Notes: generated from the letters alone by a model not told the origin. Shown: positions 19,388 to 28,761, numbered from the stretch's first letter. The stretch: 46,245 bases of DNA from Flavobacterium sp. (GCF_027490375.1 NZ_JAIXYH010000061.1:1-46245), one strand, 5' to 3'. Numbers and translations are program-made.

Positions 19388-19530
19388 TTTTTTTGGGCGC
19401 GCCGGCAAACGAGACGTCGCTGCGCAAAAGTGGTTCACGCCGTCACGTGTTCCGCTTTATCTTTTTTGCATACAAATAGTGGAAAAACCGTAGCGCAAAA
19501 AAGGATGCCACTCCACCCGTTCGCGCGGGA
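19388..19530. repeat. GC-rich intergenic island (GGGCGCGCC family)
   Basis: TTTTTTTGGGCGCGCCGGC directly after the protease stop starts a GC-rich segment. It contains GGGCGCGCCGGCAAA (19395-19409), identical to the minus strand at 9662-9648. No protein was recognised in it. Confidence 0.6.
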
Positions 19531-19539
19531 AAGTAACGC

Positions 19540-19617
19540 AAGGGAAAAAGCGAAAAAATGGAAAGAAGCAAAAAAATGGAAAGAATCGGAAAAGAAAAAT
19601 TAAAGAAACAAAGAATC
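19540..19617. repeat. Homopurine tract with 18-bp tandem repeat
   Basis: An almost pure A/G run on the plus strand contains two adjacent 18-base units (19550-19567 and 19568-19585) that share the core AAAAAATGGAAAGAA and differ at one base. Confidence 0.7.
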
Positions 19618-19712
19618 GGCCTTCGACAAGCTCAGGCACCAACGATATGTGGGTTCGGGCGGCAAAATGATACGTTAAGTGGTGAATTCATCGATTCCGA
19701 TAGCTATCGGAA

Positions 19713-19795
19713 CTAGCTTCTCGTGTCTATCCCGATGGCTATCGGGACTAGCTTCTCCAAAAAGATACGTTAAATGGTGAACGTCGCGAAGTCTT
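19713..19795 (+). repeat. 83-bp direct repeat, copy 1
   Basis: This matches 20146-20228 with one visible difference (T versus C near its 3' end). It contains the inverted repeat CCCGATGGCTATCGGG and ends in CGTCGCGAAGTCTT. Similar TTAATAC-type sequence continues past both copies. Confidence 0.9.
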
Positions 19796-20145
19796 TATAC
19801 TTAATACTTTAATCTTAATACCTATTCCAAAAAATATGCGGAAAACCCGTAACCGTATGTCGATTTTTTTTCAAAACTTCGCCTCGATGGGGGCGGGTGG
19901 GATGGGGAGCGATTCCCACGTACAAAATTCCCGGGAATAAATTTTACGGAAAAACCACATTTTTGATAAAATTTCGAGATTTCGAAATTTCGAGATGAAA
20001 AGATTTGAGGAGCACAACGTTCCACAAAGTTCTTCACAAAGTACACGACGCAGCCGTTGAGACGCTACCTTCTATAGGCTCAGGTGACGACGATACGTGG
20101 GTTAGAGCGGGAACATGAAACGTAAACTGTTGAACGTCATGAAGT

Positions 20146-20228
20146 CTAGCTTCTCGTGTCTATCCCGATGGCTATCGGGACTAGCTTCTCCAAAAAGATA
20201 CGTTAAATGGCGAACGTCGCGAAGTCTT
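20146..20228 (+). repeat. 83-bp direct repeat, copy 2
   Basis: Second copy of the 19713-19795 unit, 433 bases downstream in the same orientation. Confidence 0.9.
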
Positions 20229-20486
20229 AATACTTAATACTCCAATCTTAGTACTCTAAAAATCCCGCTTTGCGATCTTTGCGAAAATCTCTGCGCCCTT
20301 TGCGGTTAAGTCTTAGATCATTTCAGGCTTCCACGATATGTGGGTTAGGCGGGAAAACACGATACGTTAAGTGGTGAACGTCGCGATCCTGATAGCTAAC
20401 GAGACTCGTCTCTAGCTACTAAAAAACAGCCTCAATACTTGTTTGAATACAACGCTCGTTCCGGCGTGTTGCTTAAAAACTAAAAA

Positions 20487-21107
20487 TCAAATATTCTGTG
20501 GAACGCTGTCGTGTATTTGCGTGGGCTGGTTGTCGTTCCAGATACTAGCAATATCGGTAGCTACTGAGGCACCACTACCGGCAGCAATACTAAGCTGACT
20601 GCGGTGACCGGCTAAAGTTCCGGCTACGTACAAGCCCTCTGCAACCAAATGATCTTGATTTTTAAGAGCAATTCTTCGCTTTTCGGCTTTAGCTTTCGGG
20701 TGCGGTATCACGTAATCTTCCAAACCCGCAATAACAAAAGCGGAGGCCGAACCAACAGCAACCACCACTTGGCGAGCTTCAAAAATCTCATCGGCCGATT
20801 GGATTACAAAATATCCTTCGCTAGATTTAGAAAGTGCCAAGATCTTCTGATCGGCAATTTGCGTCACTTTTGGATATTGTGTTGAAAGGTGCTCGAGCGA
20901 GGAGCGCATCAATTGTTGCCCAGTTGTTCCCGGTGGAATTCCGTAGGCATTGTTATACAAGCCATTTTGCAAAGACGAGGCCTTTTGGTGCGTAAAAATG
21001 GCCACTTTTTTATCTTGTGCAAAGGGTTTTTCAAGAGCAGAACCGAGTACGAGTGCGCAAGAAACACCAGCTACTCCACCGCCAATAATTGCTACGTCGT
21101 AAATCAT
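20487..21107 (-). CDS. FAD-dependent oxidoreductase, thioredoxin-reductase-like (short)
   Basis: This 206-residue flavoprotein has an N-terminal dinucleotide-binding motif VAIIGGGVAGVSCAL (5-19). A second conserved block sits at VVVAVGSASAF. A C-terminal FAD-contacting YVAGTLAGHRSQLSIAAGSGA segment resembles the final motif of thioredoxin-reductase-like proteins. It is much shorter than true thioredoxin reductases (about 310 residues). It has neither the NADPH domain nor a CxxC pair, so the partner and reaction are unknown. It is the last gene of a three-gene minus-strand run, 2 bases after the small membrane protein gene. The C-terminus borders the repeat region. Confidence 0.8.
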   Translation of the reverse strand: MIYDVAIIGGGVAGVSCALVLGSALEKPFAQDKKVAIFTHQKASSLQNGLYNNAYGIPPGTTGQQLMRSSLEHLSTQYPKVTQIADQKILALSKSSEGYFVIQSADEIFEARQVVVAVGSASAFVIAGLEDYVIPHPKAKAEKRRIALKNQDHLVAEGLYVAGTLAGHRSQLSIAAGSGASVATDIASIWNDNQPTQIHDSVPQNI

Positions 21108-21109
21108 TT

Positions 21110-21310
21110 CTATTCTTTTGATCTTTCTTCGATGTTTTTAGACATTCTAAAAATCACCAAAATTAAGACCGCGCATATGGAAGCAGCTATACCAATAATG
21201 CCGATAGCGCTGTCTCCCGAAAAGGGATTTTTCAAGTCAAGTAATGAAATATTAACTGCAATTAAAGCTACAGCTATTACAATCAAAACGTTGATAAAAA
21301 CTTTCATCAT
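21110..21310 (-). CDS. Small two-helix membrane protein
   Basis: This 66-residue protein has hydrophobic segments at about 4-24 and 35-55 and a charged C-terminus (MSKNIEERSKE). It lies tightly between marC and the flavoprotein gene (2 bases to the latter), which supports it as a real gene. Two consecutive ATGs (21310 and 21307) could serve as start. I do not recognise a family. Confidence 0.65.
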   Translation of the reverse strand: MMKVFINVLIVIAVALIAVNISLLDLKNPFSGDSAIGIIGIAASICAVLILVIFRMSKNIEERSKE

Positions 21311-21348
21311 TAATCAATTTCAGAGGGCGAAAATACCAAATCCATTTG

Positions 21349-21921
21349 TTACAGAAATAGTCCTTTAACATTAGCGGCGAATAATTTAACAGCAATTGCA
21401 AGTAACACCACTCCAAAAGTTTTGCGAACCACGCCTAAACCGTTTTTTCCGAGTAAGCGCTCGATTTTACTACTGGATTTCAGAACGATATAAACAACAA
21501 CGATATTAAGTAAAATTGCTATGATAATATTAAGTGTTGCGTATTGCGCACGCAATGAAAGTAAGGTTGTCATAGTTCCAGCGCCAGCAATCAGCGGGAA
21601 CGCAATCGGAACTATGGATGCCGATGACGACTCTTCGTCGCGGTAGATACGGATTCCTAAAATCATTTCCAAAGCCAAGAAAAACAGCACAAAAGAACCG
21701 GCTACAGCAAAAGAATTCACGTCAATTCCTATGAAATTAAGCAACTCTTCTCCGACAAATAAAAAGGTAATCATAATCAAGCATGCGACAATCGACGCTT
21801 TTTCGGATTCGATATGTCCGTGTTTAGCCCGTAAGTCGACAATAACGGGTACAGTACCCACCACATCAATGACTGCGAAAAGCACCATTCCGACCGTTAA
21901 AATCTCTCTAATATCCAACAT
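21349..21921 (-). CDS. MarC family membrane protein
   Basis: This 190-residue protein has six hydrophobic helices. The MarC/NAAT signature includes FAVIDVVGTVPVI near the N-terminus, the SFVLFFLALEMILGI helix, and PIAFPLIAGAGTMTTLLSLR, whose P-G-T pattern is strongly conserved. MarC proteins are often annotated as putative amino-acid transporters, but their physiological role is unsettled. The gene has a promoter box 17 bases upstream and leads a likely operon with the small membrane protein and the short flavoprotein. Confidence 0.9.
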   Translation of the reverse strand: MLDIREILTVGMVLFAVIDVVGTVPVIVDLRAKHGHIESEKASIVACLIMITFLFVGEELLNFIGIDVNSFAVAGSFVLFFLALEMILGIRIYRDEESSSASIVPIAFPLIAGAGTMTTLLSLRAQYATLNIIIAILLNIVVVYIVLKSSSKIERLLGKNGLGVVRKTFGVVLLAIAVKLFAANVKGLFL

Positions 21922-21937
21922 AACCCTATTTTTTGTG

Positions 21938-21945
21938 CAAAGTTA
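21938..21945 (-). promoter_or_regulatory. -7 promoter box of the MarC operon
   Basis: TAACTTTG on the minus strand fits TAnnTTTG, 16 bases upstream of the ATG at 21921. Confidence 0.6.
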
Positions 21946-22123
21946 CTACGCTTACAACTGTTAAAAATTAAGCATTTGTTAAAAAATTCGCAGTTTGAAC
22001 GCCTTATTACTAAAAATTATAATTCACTTCTACGACAACTAGCGGCGTTTTTTACGGAATCATGAAAAGAACGGCTTAAGCAACTGAAAGTAGAACTTAA
22101 CACGATTTGAAACATCTTTTTTC

Positions 22124-22131
22124 TACCTTTG
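22124..22131 (+). promoter_or_regulatory. -7 promoter box of the T9SS type A gene
   Basis: TACCTTTG fits TAnnTTTG, 30 bases upstream of ATG 22162. The in-frame TTG at 22129 falls within the box, so it is not the start. Confidence 0.6.
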
Positions 22132-22161
22132 ATAGACTATTTTTTTTTTAAAACTGAGGTC

Positions 22162-23559
22162 ATGAGGTTAGCGGTAAGTTTGTTTGGGTTATTATTTGGA
22201 TTTCAAAGCGTTACTGCGCAAATTGAACCAGAACACATTTACGAATCTTTACATGTAAAACGATTTAAACTACCGTCAAACGAAGGGCGCTATGCACACT
22301 TAAATGAAAATGGCGCGCTTTTAATTTTTGATGATACTCATCAGCTAATAAATACCACCGCACTAACCTATAATACTGTCGGCAACAGCACTGATTACAT
22401 TTTACTTGCCGCTGGAACGACTATCTTTGATGAAGATCCCGACATCGAAGTAGCCGTTTTACATAAAAACAATGCTTTGGGGGTTCCGCTTGGAACTTAC
22501 GTGTTTGATGATAACGGCGATGTATTACACTTCTTCAACACCGAAGCTAGACTTCTGGATATAGATAACTTCACCTATTTCATAACTTCCAGTAACGGAA
22601 CTGCTACTGTATTTGACGCCACAACTTTTAGTTCACTCGGCACCATAAATGGTTATTACGGATCGCTAAAAACATCAACTTCTGGAACAAAAATCTGTGC
22701 GTTTAACTCGTCAACAAACGCTATTGAGCTATTCAACTCTGATTTATCGTTATGGAAAAGTATACCCATCGCAAATGCTAACCTTTCAACAACACGACCT
22801 TCTGCAATTGCAACTTTAGATATGAGTGCAAATTCTGAAGTAATTTTATCAATCGACAACAAAATTCTTTCAGAAAATGGTAACGTCGCCTTTGAAGGAC
22901 CGGTTGGAACTACAACAAAAGTTTACAATTTTGAAAACCAAGCTGCACTATTTGTTGTGAATTCCTACGAAACGGGCACAGCTTCTGGAAAGGTTTACAA
23001 TTTCGCCGATTTACAATTATTACAAGAATTCGCTCATCCCATATTCTTGAGTACGACAAATAGCAGTAACCCAAATATTATACAACTTGGCAGTCTAAAT
23101 AATTTAAACACAAAAGTTTATAATTTTTCTGGCGAATTATTGCAAACACACATTATTCCTGAAAACCCGCTAATAAATGATAATCCTAATTTATTAGAAA
23201 GCATTTCGGATCAGTCGGTCTTAAATAACGGTAATGGGTATTACTATGCAGCAATTAAAGAACAGTCTGTAGGAATGGGGTCTGGTTACAGTTATACGGG
23301 TATAGTTCAAAATCAAGATGGCAATACAGTAATAAATCAAGAAAATATTGGATTCTGGGAATTAAGTAGTATTGAAGGTCTCGAACATAAAATTATTGGA
23401 ATAACCAATTACACGACTCTTGCTTTCCCTGAATTGAATGGTAAAACTTACGTGTACGATTTTACGACTTTAAACACCAATGAAATTTTTGAAAATCAAT
23501 TAAATATCTATCCAAATCCAACAGCTGATTTACTAAACATTTCCAATTGGGAATCTTAA
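22162..23559 (+). CDS. Secreted protein with interrupted T9SS type A sorting domain
   Basis: This 465-residue product has a signal peptide (MRLAVSLFGLLFGFQSVTAQ). A long body follows of repeated short beta-type units resembling WD/beta-propeller-like loops (for example TKVYNFENQAALF, SGKVYNFADLQLL, TKVYNFSGELLQ). The T9SS type A sorting domain then begins (NIYPNPTADLLNISNWES). The frame is stopped by TAA at 23557-23559 in the middle of that domain, and the rest of the domain continues in the same frame. As written, the protein would cross the inner membrane but lack the full signal for T9SS export. Function of the body is unknown. Confidence 0.8.
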   Translation: MRLAVSLFGLLFGFQSVTAQIEPEHIYESLHVKRFKLPSNEGRYAHLNENGALLIFDDTHQLINTTALTYNTVGNSTDYILLAAGTTIFDEDPDIEVAVLHKNNALGVPLGTYVFDDNGDVLHFFNTEARLLDIDNFTYFITSSNGTATVFDATTFSSLGTINGYYGSLKTSTSGTKICAFNSSTNAIELFNSDLSLWKSIPIANANLSTTRPSAIATLDMSANSEVILSIDNKILSENGNVAFEGPVGTTTKVYNFENQAALFVVNSYETGTASGKVYNFADLQLLQEFAHPIFLSTTNSSNPNIIQLGSLNNLNTKVYNFSGELLQTHIIPENPLINDNPNLLESISDQSVLNNGNGYYYAAIKEQSVGMGSGYSYTGIVQNQDGNTVINQENIGFWELSSIEGLEHKIIGITNYTTLAFPELNGKTYVYDFTTLNTNEIFENQLNIYPNPTADLLNISNWES

Positions 23560-23718
23560 GAGTTGGCTAGCCTATATGATTTACAAGGCAGAGAAGTGTT
23601 AAAGCAGAAGACTGATTTAGCAGTCATTCGTTTGCCCAGCTTGCCGAGCGGACTGTATGTACTACTTTTGCAAACGAAGAACGGGCAACATATACTAAGA
23701 AAAGTTGCAGTGAAATAA
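23560..23718 (+). pseudogene. Detached C-terminal half of the T9SS type A sorting domain
   Basis: In the same frame directly after TAA 23557-23559 are 52 sense codons ending at TAA 23716. They encode ELASLYDLQGREVL, then LPSGLYVLLLQT and a terminal LRKVAVK. This is exactly the second half of a type A sorting domain (strand, LPxGLY turn, basic end). A single-base change at the stop codon (for example AAA, GAA or CAA to TAA) would restore a 518-residue protein. There is no start codon or leader of its own, so it is a remnant or a read-through extension. Confidence 0.85.
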
Positions 23719-23725
23719 AAATTTG

Positions 23726-24295
23726 ATGTTCCAACTCGGAAAAACAATTGTTAGCGAACGCATTTTAGAAAAAGATTTTGTTTGCAATTTATCGGCCTGC
23801 AAAGGCGCTTGCTGTGTTGATGGCGATGCTGGTGCGCCGTTATTGGCGGAAGAAGTTGAAATTTTAAAAAACGTCTATCCAAAAGTCAAAAATCTTTTGC
23901 GTCCAGAAGGAATTGCAGCAATTGAATCGTTGGGTACATCAACTCTGGGAACCGACGGAACTTTGGAGACCCCACTAATCGATGAAAAGGACTGCGCTTA
24001 CGTGATTTTCGACGGGGAAACGGCGCTTTGCGGCATCGAACAAGCTTACAATCAAGGTTTAATTTCGTGGAAAAAACCCGTTTCTTGTCACCTCTACCCT
24101 ATTCGTGTTAAAGACTTTTCTGAATTCTCGGCCGTAAACTACGACGAATGGGAAATTTGCGATCCGGCTTGCGAACTGGGTGCTGAATTAAAAGTTCCGT
24201 TATACAAGTTCGTGAAGGAAGCCTTGATTCGCAGATTTGGCGAAAACTGGTATTTGGAGCTAGAAAAAATTGCCGAAGAATACTTGAAAAAATAA
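23726..24295 (+). CDS. DUF3109 family cysteine-rich protein
   Basis: This 189-residue protein has many conserved cysteines: CNLSACKGACCVDGDAGAPL near the N-terminus, CAYVIFD, ALCGIE, SCHLYPIR and CDPAC. The pattern matches the DUF3109 family of Bacteroidota and suggests a metal or iron-sulfur site. No reaction is established. The ATG at 23726 is preferred over the TTG one codon earlier. It begins 7 bases after the end of the T9SS type A remnant, so it was probably transcribed with that gene. It is the last gene before the nrd promoter. Confidence 0.85.
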   Translation: MFQLGKTIVSERILEKDFVCNLSACKGACCVDGDAGAPLLAEEVEILKNVYPKVKNLLRPEGIAAIESLGTSTLGTDGTLETPLIDEKDCAYVIFDGETALCGIEQAYNQGLISWKKPVSCHLYPIRVKDFSEFSAVNYDEWEICDPACELGAELKVPLYKFVKEALIRRFGENWYLELEKIAEEYLKK

Positions 24296-24456
24296 GTAAT
24301 CAGCTTTTGCTTTGCTATTGAAAAAAGAGTCTGTAATTTCTGAAAGCAACCGGCTGACGTCAGATTTTTAACGCGCAACCACCTAACAAACAGATTGTTA
24401 ATTTTTTCCACTTCCTCCCTTTCGGCGAAAGCCTCTTGTTAAAAACTACAGCTGTT

Positions 24457-24470
24457 TGTGGATAAGTTTG
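24457..24470 (+). promoter_or_regulatory. nrdB promoter box overlapped by a perfect DnaA box
   Basis: TAAGTTTG (24463-24470) fits the -7 box. TGTGGATAA (24457-24465) is the exact complement of the DnaA consensus TTATCCACA and overlaps it by three bases. A candidate TTG lies at 24436-24438, with a slightly long 24-base spacer. DnaA occupancy would therefore sit on the promoter. Confidence 0.6.
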
Positions 24471-24568
24471 GCTTTTTTCAGACGCTGTAAATGACAATCT
24501 TTGTAACTCAACTTTTGAATCATTCAACTCAAAATTTTGCCCGAAAAAGGTATAGAAAGCTAAAAGAT

Positions 24569-25537
24569 ATGGAGCCTATTTTGCAAGAAAACAAGAATCG
24601 ATTTGTTATTTTTCCAATCAAACACCACGATATTTGGGACTGGTATAAGAAAATGGAGGCAAGCTTTTGGACTGCCGAAGAAATTGATTTGTCTCAAGAC
24701 CTCAACGATTGGAACAATAAACTGAACGAAGATGAGAAGTACTTCATTAAGCACATTCTCGCTTTTTTTGCTGCTTCCGACGGTATTGTGAATGAAAATT
24801 TAGCTGAGAATTTTGTGAATGAAGTGCAATATCCTGAGGCGAAATTTTTCTACGGATTTCAAATCATGATGGAGAATATTCACAGCGAAACGTATTCGTT
24901 GTTGATTGATACCTATGTTAAAGATGAGTACGAGAAAAACCAGCTTTTCAACGCCATCGAGGTATTTCCCGCTATTCGCAAAAAAGCGCAGTGGGCTTTG
25001 CGCTGGATTAAATCAGACTCTTTTGCGGAGCGCCTAATTGCATTTGCTGCTGTGGAAGGAATTTTCTTTTCTGGCGCGTTCTGTTCTATTTACTGGCTCA
25101 AAAAACGCGGACTCATGCCGGGGCTTACTTTTTCAAACGAATTAATTTCTCGCGACGAAGGTGTGCACTGTAATTTTGCCGTTCACCTTCACAATCATCA
25201 CTTAATTAACAAGGTTTCTAAATCTCGAATCAAGGAAATTATTGTTGAAGCATTAGATATCGAAAGAGAATTTGTTACTGAATCGTTGCCGGTTAGCTTA
25301 ATTGGCATGAATGCAGGATTGATGACGCAATATTTGGAATTTGTTGCCGACCGTTTGCTGGTAGATTTAGGTTGCGAACGTGTTTACAACACTTCAAATC
25401 CGTTCGACTTTATGGATATGATTTCCCTACAAGGAAAAACCAATTTCTTCGAAAAGAAAGTGGCCGAGTATCAAAAAGCCGGAGTTATGTCGAAAGAAAC
25501 CGAAGCACAAAAAATTTCATTCGACGCCGATTTTTAA
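24569..25537 (+). CDS. nrdB: Ribonucleoside-diphosphate reductase, small (beta/R2) subunit
   Basis: This 322-residue class Ia R2 subunit houses the diiron-tyrosyl radical cofactor. The ligands are visible at D71, E102, H105, E163, E197 and H200, and the radical tyrosine at Y109 in ENIHSETY. The C-terminal tail ISFDADF is the segment that docks on the large subunit. The start is placed at ATG 24569 ([12 protein letters not shown]), where conserved sequence begins. An upstream in-frame ATG at 24491 would add 26 residues of non-conserved, basic sequence. nrdA follows 86 bases on, across a small stem-loop. Together they reduce NDPs to dNDPs. Confidence 0.95.
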   Translation: MEPILQENKNRFVIFPIKHHDIWDWYKKMEASFWTAEEIDLSQDLNDWNNKLNEDEKYFIKHILAFFAASDGIVNENLAENFVNEVQYPEAKFFYGFQIMMENIHSETYSLLIDTYVKDEYEKNQLFNAIEVFPAIRKKAQWALRWIKSDSFAERLIAFAAVEGIFFSGAFCSIYWLKKRGLMPGLTFSNELISRDEGVHCNFAVHLHNHHLINKVSKSRIKEIIVEALDIEREFVTESLPVSLIGMNAGLMTQYLEFVADRLLVDLGCERVYNTSNPFDFMDMISLQGKTNFFEKKVAEYQKAGVMSKETEAQKISFDADF

Positions 25538-25586
25538 AAACTGTTGCCTAAAAGCAACTACTCAATAGCTCAAACCAATACAAACC

Positions 25587-25608
25587 TAGGTCGGCAAAAA
25601 CCGGCCTA
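25587..25608 (+). other. Stem-loop between nrdB and nrdA
   Basis: TAGGTCGG pairs with CCGGCCTA (one G-T pair) around a CAAAAA loop. No T-run follows, so it is more likely an mRNA stability or processing element than a terminator. Confidence 0.5.
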
Positions 25609-25623
25609 AAAAATTGTTATCCT

Positions 25624-28032
25624 ATGTATGTAATAAAGCGAGACGGTCATCGTGAACCGGTGATGTTCGATAAAATCACCGAAAGAATTAAAAAACTTTG
25701 TTACGGTCTAAACGAATTAGTTGATCCTGTTAAAGTTGCCATGCGCGTTATCGAAGGTTTGTACGATGGCGTAAGCACATCGGAACTCGATAATTTAGCT
25801 GCAGAAACTGCCGCATCAATGACGGTTTCACATCCGGATTACGCACAACTTGCGGCTCGTGTAGCGATATCAAACCTTCATTCCAATACTAAAAAATCGT
25901 TCTCAGAAACCATGAACGAAATGTATCATTACGTAAATCCGCGCACGGGAAAACCGTCGCCGCTGATTGCTGATGATGTACACCGTGTGATCATGGAAAA
26001 TGCAGAATTTCTGAATTCTCACGTGATTTATACCCGCGATTTTAACTACGACTACTTTGGTTTTAAAACTCTTGAGCGTTCGTACTTGCTGAAAATCAAT
26101 GGAAAAATCGTTGAACGCCCACAACATATGCTGATGCGTGTTGCTGTCGGAATTCATCTCGACGACTTACAATCGGTGATTGAAACTTACGATTTGATGT
26201 CGAAGAAATTCTTCACACACGCAACACCTACTTTATTCAACGCAGGAACACCGAAACCTCAAATGTCGTCTTGCTTTCTGTTAACAATGAAAGACGACAG
26301 TATTGATGGCATTTACGATACGCTGAAACAAACTGCTAAGATTTCTCAATCGGCAGGAGGAATTGGTTTGTCTATTCACAATGTGCGTGCAACAGGTTCT
26401 TACATTCGAGGCACAAACGGTACTTCAAACGGAATTGTTCCGATGTTACGTGTTTTCAATGACACAGCGCGCTACGTAGATCAAGGCGGAGGGAAACGCA
26501 AAGGTAGTTTTGCAATTTATTTAGAGCCTTGGCATGCGGATGTGTTCGATTTCTTAGACTTAAAGAAAAATACAGGTAAAGAAGAAATGCGTGCGCGCGA
26601 CTTATTCTTCGCTATGTGGACACCCGACTTGTTTATGAAACGCGTGCAAGAAGACAGCACATGGACGTTAATGTGTCCGAACGAATGTCCAGGATTATAC
26701 GACATATACGGCGAAGAGTTTGACGCCTTGTATACCAAATACGAAGCAGAAGGCAAAGGCCGCAAAACAATAAAAGCCCGTGAATTGTGGGAGAAAATCC
26801 TCGAGTCGCAGATAGAAACGGGCACGCCTTACATGTTGTACAAGGATGCGGCCAATAGAAAGTCGAACCAAAAGAACCTCGGCACCATTCGTTCATCGAA
26901 TTTGTGCACGGAAATCATGGAATACACTGCAGAAGATGAAATTGCGGTGTGTAATTTAGCTTCGATTTCCCTGCCGATGTTTGTTGAGAACGGTACTTTT
27001 AATCACGAATTGCTCTATAAAGTAACGAAGCGCGTAACGCGAAACCTCAACAAAGTAATTGATAGAAATTACTACCCGGTTCCGGAAGCAGAAAATTCAA
27101 ACATGCGCCACCGACCTGTTGGTCTAGGAGTGCAAGGTTTGGCCGACGCTTTTATATTATTGCGTTTGCCGTTTACCAGCGACGAGGCGAAGAAACTCAA
27201 CCAAGAAATTTTCGAAACGCTCTATTTTGCCGCAGTAACAGCTTCTATGGAATTGGCGAAAGAAGAAGGTCCGTACGAAACGTTTGCGGGTTCTCCGATT
27301 TCTCAAGGTGAATTTCAGTACAATCTTTGGGGTCTGAAAGATACCGACTTATCAGGTCGCTGGGATTGGGAATCACTGCGTAAGGAAGTTATCGAACATG
27401 GCGTGCGCAACTCCTTATTAGTTGCACCAATGCCAACGGCTTCTACTTCGCAAATTCTTGGAAATAACGAAGCGTTTGAACCTTACACGTCGAACATTTA
27501 CACACGTCGCGTATTGTCTGGCGAGTTTATTGTAGTTAACAAGCACTTGTTGGAAGATTTAGTAAAACGCGGTCTTTGGAACGAAGAATTGAAGCAGGAG
27601 ATTATGCGCCACAACGGTTCGGTACAACATATCGATCGTATCCCGCAAGATTTAAAAGATCTGTATAAGACGGTTTGGGAAATGTCTATGAAAGACATAA
27701 TCGATATGTCGAGACACCGCGGATATTTTATCGATCAGTCGCAATCCTTGAATTTATTTATGCAAGATGCTACGTATGCTAAATTAACGTCTATGCATTT
27801 TTACGCTTGGCAATCGGGCTTGAAAACGGGAATGTACTATTTACGTACCAAGGCGGCTGTAGATGCTATTAAATTTACGCTTAACAACGACAAAAAAGCG
27901 GAACCAATTGCTGTTACGGCAGAAATAGCTTCAGGAGGTGCAGCCGAAAGTATTGCAGCTGATGAATTTAAAGCAATGATTGAACGTGCTAGAAATGCCG
28001 AACCAGATGATTGCGAAATGTGCGGCAGCTAA
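25624..28032 (+). CDS. nrdA: Ribonucleoside-diphosphate reductase, large (alpha) subunit
   Basis: This 802-residue class I subunit binds nucleotides and carries out ribose reduction. It opens with an ATP-cone allosteric domain ([18 protein letters not shown], about 1-95). Active-site blocks include [24 protein letters not shown] and [10 protein letters not shown]...CNLASISLP with the N-x-C-x-E triad. [17 protein letters not shown] precedes the C-terminal domain. The final residues DDCEMCGS supply the redox-shuttle cysteines C797 and C800. The order nrdB-nrdA is common in Bacteroidota. A terminator follows at 28062. Confidence 0.97.
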   Translation: MYVIKRDGHREPVMFDKITERIKKLCYGLNELVDPVKVAMRVIEGLYDGVSTSELDNLAAETAASMTVSHPDYAQLAARVAISNLHSNTKKSFSETMNEMYHYVNPRTGKPSPLIADDVHRVIMENAEFLNSHVIYTRDFNYDYFGFKTLERSYLLKINGKIVERPQHMLMRVAVGIHLDDLQSVIETYDLMSKKFFTHATPTLFNAGTPKPQMSSCFLLTMKDDSIDGIYDTLKQTAKISQSAGGIGLSIHNVRATGSYIRGTNGTSNGIVPMLRVFNDTARYVDQGGGKRKGSFAIYLEPWHADVFDFLDLKKNTGKEEMRARDLFFAMWTPDLFMKRVQEDSTWTLMCPNECPGLYDIYGEEFDALYTKYEAEGKGRKTIKARELWEKILESQIETGTPYMLYKDAANRKSNQKNLGTIRSSNLCTEIMEYTAEDEIAVCNLASISLPMFVENGTFNHELLYKVTKRVTRNLNKVIDRNYYPVPEAENSNMRHRPVGLGVQGLADAFILLRLPFTSDEAKKLNQEIFETLYFAAVTASMELAKEEGPYETFAGSPISQGEFQYNLWGLKDTDLSGRWDWESLRKEVIEHGVRNSLLVAPMPTASTSQILGNNEAFEPYTSNIYTRRVLSGEFIVVNKHLLEDLVKRGLWNEELKQEIMRHNGSVQHIDRIPQDLKDLYKTVWEMSMKDIIDMSRHRGYFIDQSQSLNLFMQDATYAKLTSMHFYAWQSGLKTGMYYLRTKAAVDAIKFTLNNDKKAEPIAVTAEIASGGAAESIAADEFKAMIERARNAEPDDCEMCGS

Positions 28033-28061
28033 AGTTTGATTTTCTATTCAAGTTTTTATAA

Positions 28062-28095
28062 AAAATCCCCGTTAGTAAGTGCTAACGGGGATTTT
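28062..28095. terminator. Bidirectional terminator after nrdA
   Basis: A 14-base-pair inverted repeat (AAAATCCCCGTTAG / CTAACGGGGATTTT) surrounds a 6-base loop. It serves nrdA and the convergent response-regulator gene that ends at 28099. Confidence 0.9.
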
Positions 28096-28098
28096 CAT

Positions 28099-28761
28099 TT
28101 ATACCAAACCTAGTCGTCTTGACTCGGCTACTAATTCCGGGTCGCCACCTTTTTTAATGCAGAGGTAATCGCGAATTTGCGCTTTTCGTTTTTCGATAGT
28201 CGATTGAGACACGTTCATGAGTTCGGCCAAGTTTTTAGTACGTATACCTTGGCTTAGATAAAAGATAATTCTTCGGTTGTAAAAGTCGAGCACGTGTTCT
28301 CTCTCGGCCATATCCTTCATGCATTCGATTGCTGTACGTGTAAAGAACTGCTTGTCTTGCATCATTTCGTGAACGGCTAAGGCGAGCGTTGTTGAGTTTA
28401 CATCGCTTTTAACTAACAATCCGTTGAGATCGTATTTTTTTGTTAGTTGAAACAAAATCAGATATTCGGTATGTGTAGTTAGCACAGCTATTTTGGTTGA
28501 AATAGCTTTTTTCTGAATGATTTCGATTAGGTCGGTTCCGTCTTCAAGACCAAGATCAGGTGCGGCGGGCATTCGTTTATCTACAAAAACGATATCATAG
28601 TCGGAAATTCGTTTTTCATCATTTACAATTTTGTAAGCTGATGTCAAATCGTAAGCAGCATCAAAAGTCACTTCGTAACCATACGGATTGGATTGCAAAG
28701 CAACTTTACATCCTTCAACTTGCAAAGGATGATCGTCAATAAATAAAATCTTGATGTTCAT
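28099..28761 (-). CDS. NarL/LuxR-type response regulator
   Basis: This 220-residue protein has a receiver domain with acidic pair D9-D10 (FIDDHP), phospho-acceptor D61 (VFVDKRMP), a Thr switch residue in LTTHTE and Lys in LLVKSD. A C-terminal helix-turn-helix (GIRTKNLAELMNVSQSTIEK) completes it. It should bind DNA once phosphorylated by the adjacent TPR histidine kinase, whose 3' end it overlaps by 26 bases. ATG 28761 is preferred over the in-frame ATG at 28797 because the conserved receiver sequence starts there. Regulated genes are unknown. Confidence 0.9.
   Translation of the reverse strand: MNIKILFIDDHPLQVEGCKVALQSNPYGYEVTFDAAYDLTSAYKIVNDEKRISDYDIVFVDKRMPAAPDLGLEDGTDLIEIIQKKAISTKIAVLTTHTEYLILFQLTKKYDLNGLLVKSDVNSTTLALAVHEMMQDKQFFTRTAIECMKDMAEREHVLDFYNRRIIFYLSQGIRTKNLAELMNVSQSTIEKRKAQIRDYLCIKKGGDPELVAESRRLGLV

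Larger units (their letters stand above)
19618..20486. repeat. Repeat-packed non-coding region
   Basis: About 870 bases hold no credible gene. The region contains CTTCGACAAGCTCAGGCACC (19621-19640) and three variants of a block beginning ACGATAYGTGGGTT (starting 19642, 20090 and 20333), usually followed by GATACGTTAAGTGGTGAACG. It also has inverted repeats of the CCGATAGCTATCGG type, an ATTCCCGGGAAT palindrome (19927-19938) and a TTTGCG-repeat phrase (about 20267-20311). These are typical Bacteroidota dispersed intergenic repeats. Confidence 0.75.

Noticed and set aside
19457..19642. Minus-strand Phe-rich open frame in the repeat region
   Set aside because: It is the complement of a homopurine tract and carries no family signature.
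24491..24568. N-terminal extension of NrdB from the upstream ATG at 24491
   Set aside because: The 26 added residues are basic and unlike R2 proteins; conserved sequence begins at the ATG at 24569.
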